Of a stretch of 64,000 bases of DNA, positions 26,071 to 35,776 are shown piece by piece (positions within the stretch are counted from its first letter, which is position 1; each line of letters begins with the position of its first letter). The notes under the pieces are model-generated. The model was given only the letters and a program-made list of their open reading frames with translations. It did not search any database and was not told the origin of the DNA. Both the position numbers and the translations under genes were made by a program. The stretch covers positions 16,658 to 80,657 of the forward strand of contig JAOAGP010000039.1 in assembly GCA_026415695.1 (NCBI GenBank), written 5' to 3'. The DNA is from Thermodesulfovibrionales bacterium (lineage in GTDB: Bacteria > Nitrospirota > Thermodesulfovibrionia > Thermodesulfovibrionales > Dissulfurispiraceae).

Positions 26071-27561
26071 ATGTCAGATACAAAGTTCAGATTAGCCCAA
26101 TTAATTATCCAGAGATTAGATGGTGATAGATTAGGTGATTCTAATTACGAAAAAACGATAAAAGACTATGTCTCAAGGGGATGTGGTGGTTTTATAATCT
26201 TTGGGGGGCGTAGAGAGGTTGTAAGACGCTTCATCAAAGAACTTGAGGGCATAGCAAAACATCCACTATTTATCGCATCTGACATAGAATGTGGATTAGC
26301 AAGACAGATTAAAGAGACGACCCAATTCCCCTGCCAGATGGCTTTAGCCTCTGCACTGTATCCTTCTAAACAAGATACCCTCATCAAGATGCTAAATGCC
26401 ATTGCAGATGAATGTCTGTATGTGGGTATCAACATGCCTTTGATACCTGTTTTAGATGTAAATCAAAACCCCAACAATCCTATCATAGCCACACGGGCAT
26501 TCTCCGATGATGTAGAGGTGGTATCTTGGTTTGTGCCATTTTACGCGGATGTATTTAAGATGAAAGGATTGATAGGTGTATGCAAGCACTTTCCGGGTCA
26601 TGGTGATACATCCCTTGATTCACACATCCTACTACCGACTATCAACAAGACAAAGGATGCGTTAGAAAGTGTTGATTTAAAACCCTTTAAGACCGCCATT
26701 GATGAGGGGTTTCAAGGTGTGATGGTGGGACATCTAAAGATACCTTGTCTTGATGATACCTATCCTGCAAGTTTATCAAAAAGTATAGTCACCAACCTTT
26801 TAAGGCAAGGGATGGGTTTTGATGGTCTTGTTTTAAGTGATGCAATGAATATGGAGGCACTCAAAGGATTTAAAAACATCTACGCAATGGCATTAAATGC
26901 TGGAATTGATGTAATACTTCATCCACATGATTTTGATGGATGTCTTCAATCCCTTTGTGATGCAATAGACGAAGGGGTTTTAGGATATGATGTGATTGAT
27001 ACGGCATTTGAAAGGGTAATGAAGGCGAGGTATCAAAAAAGAGAGCACAATGATTTGATCAATTTAGAGTATCATGAACAGTTATCAAGTATTATTTACG
27101 GCATGTCAACATCATTGCTTAAGCCCAATGATAGACTCTTGCCATTACACCGTAATGACTTTAAGCATGTCTTCATCTGTGATGAAAGTGGAAGAAATGA
27201 TAGCACTCCTACAAGGCGATTCTTTAAGGATGTGGTTACAAGTCAACAGATACCGTCTATCAAAGGTAGAAATGTTGTAGTTGCAATCTTTACTATTGTC
27301 TCTGCTTGGCATGGTAGTTCAGGTATTAGTGATGAGGGAATTAATGTAATACAAAAAATCATATCCCTTTCAGATAAAACGGTTATCATATCTTTTGGAA
27401 GTCCTTATGTATTGAGGTTTTTTGGTGATGCTGACATTTTAATCGCAGCCTATGAACCCACACCAAAGGCACAAGAAAATGCAATGAAGTGCCTTTTTGA
27501 AGGAAAAAGATTTAATACAAACCTGCCTGTAAGGATTGATTTTATGAAACCTGATGATTAA
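26071..27561 (+). CDS. nagZ: GH3 family beta-N-acetylhexosaminidase-like
   Basis: 496 residues, longer than the usual NagZ of about 340. The GH3 domain has the NagZ-type catalytic loop KHFPGHGDTSLDSH (about 172) and the nucleophile Asp in LVLSDAMNMEAL (about 256). These enzymes remove GlcNAc from recycled muropeptides. A C-terminal domain of about 150 residues (from about 340), with VVVAIFTIVSAWHGSSG, resembles the second GH3 domain found in longer members. No signal peptide is seen, so it is likely cytoplasmic. The ATG follows the glnS stop directly. Naming as nagZ is probable, not certain. Confidence 0.85.
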   Translation: MSDTKFRLAQLIIQRLDGDRLGDSNYEKTIKDYVSRGCGGFIIFGGRREVVRRFIKELEGIAKHPLFIASDIECGLARQIKETTQFPCQMALASALYPSKQDTLIKMLNAIADECLYVGINMPLIPVLDVNQNPNNPIIATRAFSDDVEVVSWFVPFYADVFKMKGLIGVCKHFPGHGDTSLDSHILLPTINKTKDALESVDLKPFKTAIDEGFQGVMVGHLKIPCLDDTYPASLSKSIVTNLLRQGMGFDGLVLSDAMNMEALKGFKNIYAMALNAGIDVILHPHDFDGCLQSLCDAIDEGVLGYDVIDTAFERVMKARYQKREHNDLINLEYHEQLSSIIYGMSTSLLKPNDRLLPLHRNDFKHVFICDESGRNDSTPTRRFFKDVVTSQQIPSIKGRNVVVAIFTIVSAWHGSSGISDEGINVIQKIISLSDKTVIISFGSPYVLRFFGDADILIAAYEPTPKAQENAMKCLFEGKRFNTNLPVRIDFMKPDD

Positions 27562-27664
27562 TAGCCCTAAAACCTGCCTGACTTTTACATCACAATGAAA
27601 TTTGAATAATGTCTGTTTAATATGATACTTTTAGAACCTATCTAATATCGTTTTTGGAGGTCTA

Positions 27665-29599
27665 ATGGAAAAGTATTTGAGTGTGTATCGCAGAAGTCTT
27701 GAAAATCCTCAAGAATTTTGGGCAGAGGCAGCTGACAAGATCACATGGTTTAAAAGATGGGATAAGGTTTTAGACGATACAAACAAGCCTTTTTACAGGT
27801 GGTTCACAGGAGGGGAACTCAATACCTGCTATAATACCCTTGATAGACATGTATTGGCAGGCAGGGAAAACCAGATTGCCCTTATCTATGACAGTCCTGT
27901 AACTAAACAAATCAAGACCTTTACATACAAGGAGTTGTTAGAAAAGGTATCAGTCTTTGCTGGTGCTTTGAAGAGGGAAGGGATACAAAAGGGTGATAGG
28001 ATTGTCTTATACATGCCCATGATACCAGAGGCAGTAGTTGCAATCCTTGCCTGTGCAAGACTTGGTGCGATTCATTCAGTGGTATTTGGGGGTTTTGCCC
28101 CAAATGAATTGGCTGTAAGGATTGATGATGCTACACCTAAACTTGTAATCTCTGCCTCTGGTGCAATTGAGGTTACAAGATTGATTCACTACAAACCCAT
28201 GCTTGAAAAGGCTCTATCTATTGCAAGACATAAACCTCAAAGATGTGTAATCTTTCAGAGACCTGAGGTAAAGGCAGACCTAAATCCAGAGATGGACATT
28301 GACTGGAATGACTTTATTAGTGGTGCCAATCCTGTTGATTGTATCCCTGTTAGTGCTACAGACCCTCTTTACATCCTCTATACATCAGGCACTACTGGAT
28401 TGCCAAAAGGTGTAATGAGAGACAACGGTGGTCACGCAGTAGCACTTCGATGGAGTCTTGATAATATCTATGATACCCATGAAGGTGAGGTGTATTGGGC
28501 TGCCTCTGATATTGGGTGGGTTGTTGGACATTCATACATAATCTATGGTCCTTTATTGACAGGATGCACTACTATTTTATACGAAGGTAAGTCTGTTGGC
28601 ACTCCAGATCCGGGTGCATTTTGGCGAGTAATCTCTCAACACAATGTCAAGACACTATTTACTGCACCAACTGCCTTTAGGGCAATAAAGAGAGAAGACC
28701 CTACAGGTAGTTATCTCTCAAAGTATGACATGTCTAACTTCAGATACCTCTTTCTTGCAGGTGAAAGAACTGATCCTGATACATACCATTGGGCTTCTAA
28801 CCTTTTAAAAGTGCCAGTTATTGATCACTGGTGGCAGACCGAGACAGGATGGCCAATAACTGCTAATTGTTTAGGTATAGAAAGACTTGAGGTAAAGCCC
28901 GGCTCATCAACAGTGCCTGTGCCGGGATATGATGTTAGGGTAGTTGATAGGGATGGGACGGAATTAGAGGGTAAAAAAGAGGGCTACATAGTTATCAAAT
29001 TGCCTTTACCACCGGGCACACTTCCGACACTCTGGAATAACGACCAGAGGTTTAAAACCTCGTATTTGGATAAATTTAGGGGTTACTACTTTACAAGCGA
29101 TGGTGGGTATAAAGACCAAGATGGTTATGTGTTTATAATGGGTAGGGTTGATGATGTGATAAATGTTGCAGGACATCGGTTATCTACAGGAGAGATGGAG
29201 GAGATCATCTCTAAACATCCCGATGTTGCCGAATGTGCTGTCATAGGTGTCCATGACTCTCTAAAAGGACAATTGCCTGTTGGGTTAGTGGTTTTGAAAT
29301 CAAATGTTGTGCGAAATGAGGAGGAAATAGTTCAGGAACTGGTTAAGATGATAAGAGAGGAACTCGGACCGATTGCGTGTTTTAAAAAGGCCTGTGTTGT
29401 ATCAAGGCTTCCTAAAACCCGCTCTGGAAAGATATTGAGGGGGACTATGCGTCGCATAGCTGATGGTGCTGAGATTATCATACCTCCCACCATTGATGAC
29501 CCAGCAACACTTAAGGAGATTGAGGAGGCATTAAGAAAGATTGGTTATGCGAGACAGGATTCTGAATTTTTTGTCGGGTGCATGAGGATAGATGAATAG
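27665..29599 (+). CDS. acetyl/propionyl-CoA synthetase (AMP-forming)
   Basis: 644 residues of the ACS/PrpE group. ATP-binding loop YTSGTTGLPKGV, then DIGWVVGHSYIIYGPLL, WWQTETGWPI, and the acetylation-site lysine in LPKTRSGKILRGTMRR. The VVGHSYI and TETGWP variants and the start YLSVYRRSLENPQEFW are closer to propionyl-CoA synthetase than to classical Acs, so propionate may be preferred; this is inferred. GGAGG lies 4 bases before the ATG. The 103-base upstream gap is AT-rich and could hold the promoter. Confidence 0.92.
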   Translation: MEKYLSVYRRSLENPQEFWAEAADKITWFKRWDKVLDDTNKPFYRWFTGGELNTCYNTLDRHVLAGRENQIALIYDSPVTKQIKTFTYKELLEKVSVFAGALKREGIQKGDRIVLYMPMIPEAVVAILACARLGAIHSVVFGGFAPNELAVRIDDATPKLVISASGAIEVTRLIHYKPMLEKALSIARHKPQRCVIFQRPEVKADLNPEMDIDWNDFISGANPVDCIPVSATDPLYILYTSGTTGLPKGVMRDNGGHAVALRWSLDNIYDTHEGEVYWAASDIGWVVGHSYIIYGPLLTGCTTILYEGKSVGTPDPGAFWRVISQHNVKTLFTAPTAFRAIKREDPTGSYLSKYDMSNFRYLFLAGERTDPDTYHWASNLLKVPVIDHWWQTETGWPITANCLGIERLEVKPGSSTVPVPGYDVRVVDRDGTELEGKKEGYIVIKLPLPPGTLPTLWNNDQRFKTSYLDKFRGYYFTSDGGYKDQDGYVFIMGRVDDVINVAGHRLSTGEMEEIISKHPDVAECAVIGVHDSLKGQLPVGLVVLKSNVVRNEEEIVQELVKMIREELGPIACFKKACVVSRLPKTRSGKILRGTMRRIADGAEIIIPPTIDDPATLKEIEEALRKIGYARQDSEFFVGCMRIDE

Positions 29600-29610
29600 G
29601 GGTTAAACCT

Positions 29611-30849
29611 TTATAGTGATAAACCAGCAACAAACTTCAGGAAATCCTTTAGCAATTTAGCATCGTAAATCTGGGGGTTTTTTGACATCTCCTGAAGTAT
29701 TTGAGTTCGTTTTATAACAGGATACTTGTATCCCCTGACCCTCATTCTTTCAAATGTATCAGACAGGGCTATTATCTTTGAAAAATGATGAATCTTATCC
29801 CCCTTTAATCCATACAGATATCCGCTGCCGTCTTCCCTTTCATGATGGGTAAGTGCTACTATCTTTGCAACAGAGGGTATATCCATGTATGGCTCAAGGG
29901 ATTCTTTACCTTTTAATACATGAGACCTATAAATCTGTCTTTGCAACTCATCATGTGAATCCTCTTTAGCATCGTCGTCGATGTAGATTCGGCCTATATC
30001 ATGAAGTATTGCTGAAATACCAAGATTAAATAGGGAGTTGTCATCCATGTTCATCACATGACCATGCATCATAGACATAAGGCATACATTTGTAGAATGT
30101 ATGTATAAATAGATGTCTGATACATCAAAGAACAACATCTTGCCAGCAACTGTAAAATCATTCTTAATCAAACCAATGAGTAGGGTTATGTGTTTGTATA
30201 GTTTTAAAAGGGTATCTTTTGAAAGGCAGTTGTTTCTAATCTCTTCAAATACCCTAAAACACCAAACCTTGAGTTTTTCCCTCCTAATCCTCACCTTAAT
30301 CAAGACATCTTGAATCTCGGGATTATCAAGCAGATTGTCTAAATATGTATAATAAGTGTCAATATCTGTTTTACGGATTGCAATGTCTGCGTTTAGGTCA
30401 AGTAGTTGTTTGTATGAAGATTCGTTTTCAATAGAAAAAGGCAATTCTCCATAGACAGGAAACCTCAAACCTCCAATACAAACCTTCAAAGGTAAGCCTG
30501 ACCCCAAGACCATTTTGTCTATGATAAACCATTTATCACGGAACTCCTTGTATCTTGATTCAAAAAATGTCGGGTCTAATATCATGTTTCTTAACTTTGC
30601 TGCACTTTGTAGATATTCGTTAAAACTCAACGCATTAGCCTGCCTAATAAAGAATCTACTCAATGCCTGTTTCTTTATCATCTCTTGTGCAAAGTAACTA
30701 TAGGTTGACCCCTTATCAAGAAGTGATTTATACATTGTGCCATCGTAAGTGTATATCTCAAAAGGTATCTTACTGCCCGGCACAAGGGAGTCAAGACTGA
30801 TAGGGATATACCTTTCTTCATCGGAATCTATGGTATATGTCTTTTTCAT
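29611..30849 (-). CDS. HD-GYP-like protein with altered GYP motif
   Basis: 412 residues. The N-terminal domain (PISLDSLVPGSKIPFEIY...LLDKGSTYSYFAQEMI) matches the one in the 13.1-14.3 kb protein. The C-terminal HD domain has AILHDIGRIYI and THHEREDGSGYLYGL: the HD and HH residues are kept, the lysine after HDIG is Arg, and GYP reads GYL. It may still bind a cyclic dinucleotide, but activity is less certain than for its paralogue. It converges on the acyl-CoA synthetase gene with 11 bases between and diverges from the receiver-NuoE gene. Confidence 0.85.
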   Translation of the reverse strand: MKKTYTIDSDEERYIPISLDSLVPGSKIPFEIYTYDGTMYKSLLDKGSTYSYFAQEMIKKQALSRFFIRQANALSFNEYLQSAAKLRNMILDPTFFESRYKEFRDKWFIIDKMVLGSGLPLKVCIGGLRFPVYGELPFSIENESSYKQLLDLNADIAIRKTDIDTYYTYLDNLLDNPEIQDVLIKVRIRREKLKVWCFRVFEEIRNNCLSKDTLLKLYKHITLLIGLIKNDFTVAGKMLFFDVSDIYLYIHSTNVCLMSMMHGHVMNMDDNSLFNLGISAILHDIGRIYIDDDAKEDSHDELQRQIYRSHVLKGKESLEPYMDIPSVAKIVALTHHEREDGSGYLYGLKGDKIHHFSKIIALSDTFERMRVRGYKYPVIKRTQILQEMSKNPQIYDAKLLKDFLKFVAGLSL

Positions 30850-30974
30850 ATTTTCATCTTGTAAATTGTTTGATGTATCATAATAGTCTTTTCGTAAAAT
30901 GTGCCTGCTTCTTCACTTTTACCCTCATATTTTGGTAGTATTTACATCACACTTTTTAGAGGGAGCGATGACTT

Positions 30975-31835
30975 ATGAGTTCAAATATACTCATCCTTGA
31001 CGATGATATTACAATATTAACTGGTTGTAAGAAGGTTCTCCGTGCTGAGGGGTATGATGTTATCACAACAAATACAGCAAAGGAAGCACTTGATATACTC
31101 AATCAGCACAGCATTGATGTTATCCTTACAGACATTGTAATGCCTGAAATGGACGGTATGGAATTTATCCGAAATCTTCGTGCATCAAGACCAGACTTAC
31201 AGGTAATTATAATAACAGGCTATCCTTCACAGGACACACTAAGAGAGGCATTGAGCCTCAAGGTTATTGATTACATACCAAAACCATTCTCACCAGCGTT
31301 GTTAGTTGAGGTGGTAAAAAAGGCTGTGGAAGTCAAGGAAGATGGGGTTAAGAAAACAATTCCTCACTCTTTAGAAGAGGAATTTCCAAAAGAAAGTATA
31401 GATGAGATTATCAAGAAGTATAAGAATAAGACAGGAGGTATTATCCCCGCACTGCTTGAGGCTCAAGAGGTAGTTGGTTACCTGCCAAAGAACCTTCTAA
31501 AATACATCTCAAAGAAGATGAGGCTCTCAACAAGTGAGGTTTATGGCATAGTGTCTTTTTATTCTTTTTTTAGTCTAAAACCACGAGGCAAACACAAGAT
31601 TAAGGTGTGTTTAGGGACAGCCTGCTATGTAAAAGGGGCAGAAGAGATAATCAACAGATTTCAGAAGGGCTTGGATTTACAGGTGGGTGGTATTACCTCT
31701 GATAGAAAGTATTCATTGGAGACAGCCAGATGTCTGGGTGCATGTGGGTTAGCACCTGTTGTGATAGTAAATACGGACACCTATGGGAGTGTCAACCCAG
31801 TAAATGCCCTTGAACTTCTAAAACAATACGACTAA
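30975..31835 (+). CDS. response regulator fused to NuoE/HydC-like [2Fe-2S] domain
   Basis: 286 residues. Residues 1-120 are a receiver with DD at 10-11, phosphoacceptor Asp53 (LTDIVMPEMDG), Thr in IIITGYPS and Lys103. Residues about 135-285 are a NuoE-like thioredoxin-fold domain: the helical start IIPALLEAQEVVGYLP, SEVYGIVSFYSFF, and the four [2Fe-2S] cysteines C212 and C217 (VCLGTACYVKG) and C253 and C257 (RCLGACG). NuoE/HydC/HoxE subunits normally relay electrons beside a NuoF-like flavoprotein, but none is in this window. A phosphorylation-gated electron-transfer or redox-sensing role is inferred. AGAGGGAG precedes ATG 30975. Confidence 0.9.
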   Translation: MSSNILILDDDITILTGCKKVLRAEGYDVITTNTAKEALDILNQHSIDVILTDIVMPEMDGMEFIRNLRASRPDLQVIIITGYPSQDTLREALSLKVIDYIPKPFSPALLVEVVKKAVEVKEDGVKKTIPHSLEEEFPKESIDEIIKKYKNKTGGIIPALLEAQEVVGYLPKNLLKYISKKMRLSTSEVYGIVSFYSFFSLKPRGKHKIKVCLGTACYVKGAEEIINRFQKGLDLQVGGITSDRKYSLETARCLGACGLAPVVIVNTDTYGSVNPVNALELLKQYD

Positions 31836-31849
31836 TCCCTTTTTAAGAC

Positions 31850-32530
31850 TTGCAACAGCAACCTACAGTATCACGACTACCCAATTTTGATGATATACAT
31901 TCAAGATACGATATCCTAAACCGTATCCTTTCTTTAGGATTTGATAAGACTTGGAGACAGGAGATGTCTAATATCGTAATACAAAAAGGATGCAAGACAA
32001 TACTTGACCTTGCATCTGGCACTGGAGACAGTGCCAAAGACTTGATAAAAAATGGCTGTAAGGTTGTTGCATTAGACTTAAGCCAAAAGATGCTATATAA
32101 TGCAGTCACAAAGATTAACTCACATCAATTTATGCCTGTTATTGGTTCTGGTTATGAGATACCTTTTAAGGACTGCACCTTTGATGCTGTAACATGTGCC
32201 TTTGGTATCAGAAACATGCACTACACCACAAAGGCAATAGCAGAGATATTTAGGGTTTTAAAACATGGTGGATGGATATTTATACTTGAGTTTTCTATGC
32301 CTCAAAGAAAGACATTCCGTGAGGCATATAAAATCTACCTCAAATATTGGGTGCCTCTTATTGCTGGTATCTTATCTAATAGACCTGCATATGAATACCT
32401 CGGGGATTCCATCGAGGCATTTCATAGCAGGGAAGAGTTTTGTAAAATTATCACAGAAAACGGTTTTCATAACTGCCAAGTGAAAGACCTTACACTTGGC
32501 ACCGTTACTCTATATTTGGCAGTCAAATGA
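31850..32530 (+). CDS. MenG/UbiE-type quinone methyltransferase
   Basis: 226 residues. AdoMet-dependent methyltransferase with motif I ILDLASGTGDSAKDL and the UbiE signatures FDDIHSRYDILNRILSLGFDKTWR, TCAFGIRNM, EIFRVLKHGGWIFILEFSMP and YLGDSIEAF. It should C-methylate the quinone ring, probably demethylmenaquinone in an anaerobe; the choice of quinone is inferred. The only fitting start is TTG 31850, just after an in-frame stop, with no clear ribosome site. It is convergent with the PPC gene. Confidence 0.93.
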   Translation: MQQQPTVSRLPNFDDIHSRYDILNRILSLGFDKTWRQEMSNIVIQKGCKTILDLASGTGDSAKDLIKNGCKVVALDLSQKMLYNAVTKINSHQFMPVIGSGYEIPFKDCTFDAVTCAFGIRNMHYTTKAIAEIFRVLKHGGWIFILEFSMPQRKTFREAYKIYLKYWVPLIAGILSNRPAYEYLGDSIEAFHSREEFCKIITENGFHNCQVKDLTLGTVTLYLAVK

Positions 32531-32547
32531 GTAAATATCACCCAAAA

Positions 32548-32970
32548 TCATTTTTCCCAAAGATACAAACCTGTCTCGTCGTCTAATTGTCTCTTAAAAT
32601 ATCCACCATAAAACGGGACTATCTGATATTCAAGTGCATACACAATCGTTCCATTGTATAGATGTCCTCCAATGACACTGTAATCTCTCTTTGAAAGCAC
32701 AATGTGCAGATGGGCAAATGGTAAGCCATCCTTTAGAGAGATGTTACCAGTAAGCGAAAGCACCTCCATTGGTTCTTCAAATTCCTTCTCCTCATATGTC
32801 TTTTTTTCTTGGTCAAAATAGCCGATCCTTGCCTTTGATACCGCACCTATTGCACTTATTACACCTGCCACGATGTGATTTTGTGTAATAATCCTTGTCA
32901 GTCCTTCAATGATATCATCCCCCTTATTGAGACGCCCTTGCAAGACCTCATTAAAAACCATCTTCTTCAT
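32548..32970 (-). CDS. PPC/PCC domain (DUF296) protein
   Basis: 140 residues forming a single PPC/PCC domain: GDDIIEGLTRIITQNHI, VISAIGAVSKARIGYFD, EVLSLTGNISLKDGLPFAHLHIVLS (with the His-x-His pair) and GGHLYNGTIVYALEY. These proteins trimerise; in bacteria they stand alone and their function is mostly unknown, although the name refers to plant DNA-binding relatives. It lies 12 bases downstream of the LutBA-like gene and may be cotranscribed with it. Confidence 0.9.
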   Translation of the reverse strand: MKKMVFNEVLQGRLNKGDDIIEGLTRIITQNHIVAGVISAIGAVSKARIGYFDQEKKTYEEKEFEEPMEVLSLTGNISLKDGLPFAHLHIVLSKRDYSVIGGHLYNGTIVYALEYQIVPFYGGYFKRQLDDETGLYLWEK

Positions 32971-32982
32971 CCTAATCCTCCT

Positions 32983-35091
32983 TTATAACAACTCAACTGT
33001 GTGATATACCTTGATATCAGAATTTAGCTTATCCAGACCTCCCTTTATCTGCATCACACAACCGGGACAGTCCATAACAACTGCCTTTGCACCTGTGTCA
33101 GTGATATTTTTGAGTTTCTTTGTCAATATTGGTTTTGATATTTCAGGGAACTTTATGGAATAAGACCCTCCCATACCGCAGCACATATCACTCTCAAACA
33201 TCTCTTTAATCTCATAACCTTTTTCCCTTAAAAGTTGCCTTGGCTCATCAAAAACATTTAGTGTCCTCTTTAGATGACAAGAATCATGGTAGGTAATAGT
33301 CTGTGGAGTGTTTGTCTTGTCTAATACCAATTCACCGTTGGATTTCAGTCTTGTGATAAAAGAAGACAAATCCCAACTTTTATGAGACAGTATAAGTGCC
33401 TTCTGCTCATACATTGAGCCTTTTAGCAATTCTAAAAACTCCTTTTTGAGTGCTGCAGTGCAGGTAGGACATGCTGATATAATGTAATCAGAGTTTTCTG
33501 ATAGCAATGCATCTATGTTATCAATTGCGTTTTGTCTTGCAGTATCATAGTCACCGCTATATCTTGCAGGTGCTCCACAACAGGTCTGTCCTTCAGGGAA
33601 TAAGACCTTATAACCTGCCTTGTTTAAGACCTTTACAACCGATTCCCCGATATGTGGGTAGGCAAAATCAATGAGACAACCTCCGTAAAATACCACTGTC
33701 TTTGTTGATTGTGGTTGGGAGATTGATTTTATCTTATCCCTAAACGGTGTATCAGAGATAGCAGGAAGGGATCTAAAATCAGCAAGCCCACTTAAAAACA
33801 TCGGAAGATGTCTTATGTAGCCATCCTTCTCAAATGGCTTTTGTGCAAGGGATGCCATCCTCAACATCCTGTGGAAGAGTTTTCTATTGTTGACTATCTT
33901 AAATATCGCCTTTTGTGTAAAAGACAGCCCTTCTTGTTCTATTAGCCTTTTTCTAATCTCAAGGATGAGTTCAGGGATGTCTATCTTTGCAGGGCATACC
34001 TCTTTACAATTACCACATTGGATGCACAGCGACTGTATGTCCTTTGACCTTTTTAACTCACCAAACCATGCAGTAAGTATCGTCCCAATGCCACCTGTGT
34101 AAACATCGCCAAATACATGCCCACCTACAAGCCTAAAGACAGGGCAGACATTAAGACACGATGCACAACGGATACACTGTAGTGCCTGTTTAAATACACC
34201 ATCTTGAGCCATTTCTGACCTGCGATTGTCCATAAGAATGAAGTGGATTTCCTTTTTGTCTCCGTCAATATTTGGTGTATCCCCTGATATCACTGATACA
34301 TAACTCGTGATGAGTTGTCCTGTTGCACTTCGTGGAAGTGCCTTTATTATTGGCACTATGTCGGATACCTTTGGCACTAATTTCTCAATGCCAATTATCG
34401 CAATATGTATTTTGGGTAGTGTTGTGACAAGTCTTGCATTGCCTTCGTTTGTAAGAAGGACAATACTACCAGTCTCTGCAATTGCAATGTTTGCCCCACT
34501 AATACCCATGTCTGCATTTAAGAACTTTTCTCTCAATTGTTTCCTTGCAGTCTTTACCAAACGGGGTATGTCAGATGTTAGCCTTTCATTGACCTCTTTG
34601 CTAAACAGATCAGCAACCTCTTCCTTTGTCATGTGTATTGCTGGTAATACCATGTGTGATGGTCTCTGCCCTGCAAGTTGGATTATCCACTCACCTAAAT
34701 CCGTCTCTTGAACATCCATCCCCTTTGACTTTAGTGCCTCATTTAGGTGTATCTCTTCGGACGCCATTGATTTTGATTTGACTATGGATCTCACATTGTT
34801 TTTGGTGGCTACATCAAGTATGTATTCCTTAACAGCCTGTGGGTTGTTTGTCACAAATACCTTTGCACCCCTTGCCTCTGCCTTTATCTTAAACTCGCTG
34901 ACTAACTCCTTCTGCCTTGATGCAGCATCTCCCTTGATCCTTGCTATTGTTTGCCTTAATTCCTCAAAGTTTATCCCCTCGTAAGCCTTTTGACGACTAA
35001 TCCTATATGCCTCTGAAAACCTGCCTAAAGCCCCAGTCAGATTTTGGTTGCTTAACGCCTCAATTATTGATGACTTAAATCTATCGGTCAC
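32983..35091 (-). CDS. LutB-LutA fusion: Fe-S lactate oxidation protein
   Basis: 702 residues joining two normally separate Lut subunits. Residues about 60-290 are the LUD (LutB) domain with GANIAIAETGSIVLLTNEGN. Two [4Fe-4S] motifs follow, CIRCASCLNVCPVF and CIQCGNCKEVCPAKI. The C-terminal half has two CCG domains as in LutA/GlpC: TCCGAPARYSGD with ACPTCTAAL, and DSCHLKRTL with MCCGMGGS and DCPGC. The LutABC complex oxidises lactate to pyruvate. The start is GTG 35091 with GGGGAGGTG ahead, 1 base after the lutC stop. It probably works with LutC, encoded just upstream. Confidence 0.92.
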   Translation of the reverse strand: MTDRFKSSIIEALSNQNLTGALGRFSEAYRISRQKAYEGINFEELRQTIARIKGDAASRQKELVSEFKIKAEARGAKVFVTNNPQAVKEYILDVATKNNVRSIVKSKSMASEEIHLNEALKSKGMDVQETDLGEWIIQLAGQRPSHMVLPAIHMTKEEVADLFSKEVNERLTSDIPRLVKTARKQLREKFLNADMGISGANIAIAETGSIVLLTNEGNARLVTTLPKIHIAIIGIEKLVPKVSDIVPIIKALPRSATGQLITSYVSVISGDTPNIDGDKKEIHFILMDNRRSEMAQDGVFKQALQCIRCASCLNVCPVFRLVGGHVFGDVYTGGIGTILTAWFGELKRSKDIQSLCIQCGNCKEVCPAKIDIPELILEIRKRLIEQEGLSFTQKAIFKIVNNRKLFHRMLRMASLAQKPFEKDGYIRHLPMFLSGLADFRSLPAISDTPFRDKIKSISQPQSTKTVVFYGGCLIDFAYPHIGESVVKVLNKAGYKVLFPEGQTCCGAPARYSGDYDTARQNAIDNIDALLSENSDYIISACPTCTAALKKEFLELLKGSMYEQKALILSHKSWDLSSFITRLKSNGELVLDKTNTPQTITYHDSCHLKRTLNVFDEPRQLLREKGYEIKEMFESDMCCGMGGSYSIKFPEISKPILTKKLKNITDTGAKAVVMDCPGCVMQIKGGLDKLNSDIKVYHTVELL

Positions 35092-35092
35092 A

Positions 35093-35617
35093 TTACACCT
35101 CCCCTTTTAAAACTAAGATTATCAAGCGTTCAGGACCATGCACCCCAATGGTCAAGACCCTTTCAATGTCAGCAGTCCTACTCGGTCCTGTTATAAATGC
35201 AAGATACCCAATGTCCTTTGGATTTAGGATATCTAAAACAGTTTGCATGTCTTTCAGTATGTTGTTTTCTTTGATTATTGCAATGTGTATCAATGGCAGG
35301 GAGGATGCTAATCGTTGTGCAACATCAGTGCTATTTTGAACAAGCGTGCCTGTTTCAGCAATGCCATAATCCATCTCTGTAATGCCTATGTGAGCGGTGC
35401 TTGCTATGTCTTTATTCACATCTGTGACTACAGACGGCATTACACTTAAAATCTCATCCTTTGTAAATATCTTACCTAATGCCCAGACTACAGGGGCATT
35501 ATTGACATTCTCTTTTTTCACAAAGTCCTTTACAAACTCAAGTGCCTGTTGCTTTGTATCAAATTCCCATACCTCTGCACTTACAGCCTGAGCCTTTGCC
35601 TTAAATTGTTCAATCAT
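35093..35617 (-). CDS. lutC: LutC-like LUD domain protein
   Basis: 174 residues from the ATG at 35617, which follows GGAGG. The frame stays open 35 codons upstream, but that part lacks a ribosome site and looks non-coding. The LUD domain shows STAHIGITEMDYGIAETGTLVQNS, SSLPLIHIAIIKENNIL and a C-terminal ITGPSRTADIERVLTIGVHGPERL, the pattern of LutC/YkgG. It should be the third subunit of the lactate oxidation complex. It is the first gene of the lutC-lutBA-PPC group and is divergent from moxR. Confidence 0.93.
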   Translation of the reverse strand: MIEQFKAKAQAVSAEVWEFDTKQQALEFVKDFVKKENVNNAPVVWALGKIFTKDEILSVMPSVVTDVNKDIASTAHIGITEMDYGIAETGTLVQNSTDVAQRLASSLPLIHIAIIKENNILKDMQTVLDILNPKDIGYLAFITGPSRTADIERVLTIGVHGPERLIILVLKGEV

Positions 35618-35740
35618 ATTATTACCTCCAAGTAAGACATAAGTAATTAAACAAAAAAGATGGGTAGAAAATATATAGGTTTTTATCTGATTTTTATTAA
35701 GCCCTGCCACTATTAAAGGCATATTTTTGCTGTAATAGTT

Positions 35741-35746
35741 TATAAT
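35741..35746 (+). promoter_or_regulatory. candidate -10 box of the moxR run
   Basis: TATAAT lies about 30 bases upstream of the moxR start and 20 before its GAGG ribosome site, a reasonable distance for a transcription start near 35753. No convincing -35 element is seen at 16-18 bases. It lies within the 159-base gap between divergent lutC and moxR. Confidence 0.35.
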
Positions 35747-35776
35747 TAATGATTACAACCTTTTTTGAGGAAAATA

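Noticed and set aside
35618..35722. 35-codon N-terminal extension of LutC
   Set aside because: It lacks a ribosome site, while GGAGG sits directly before the internal ATG at 35617, where the family normally starts.
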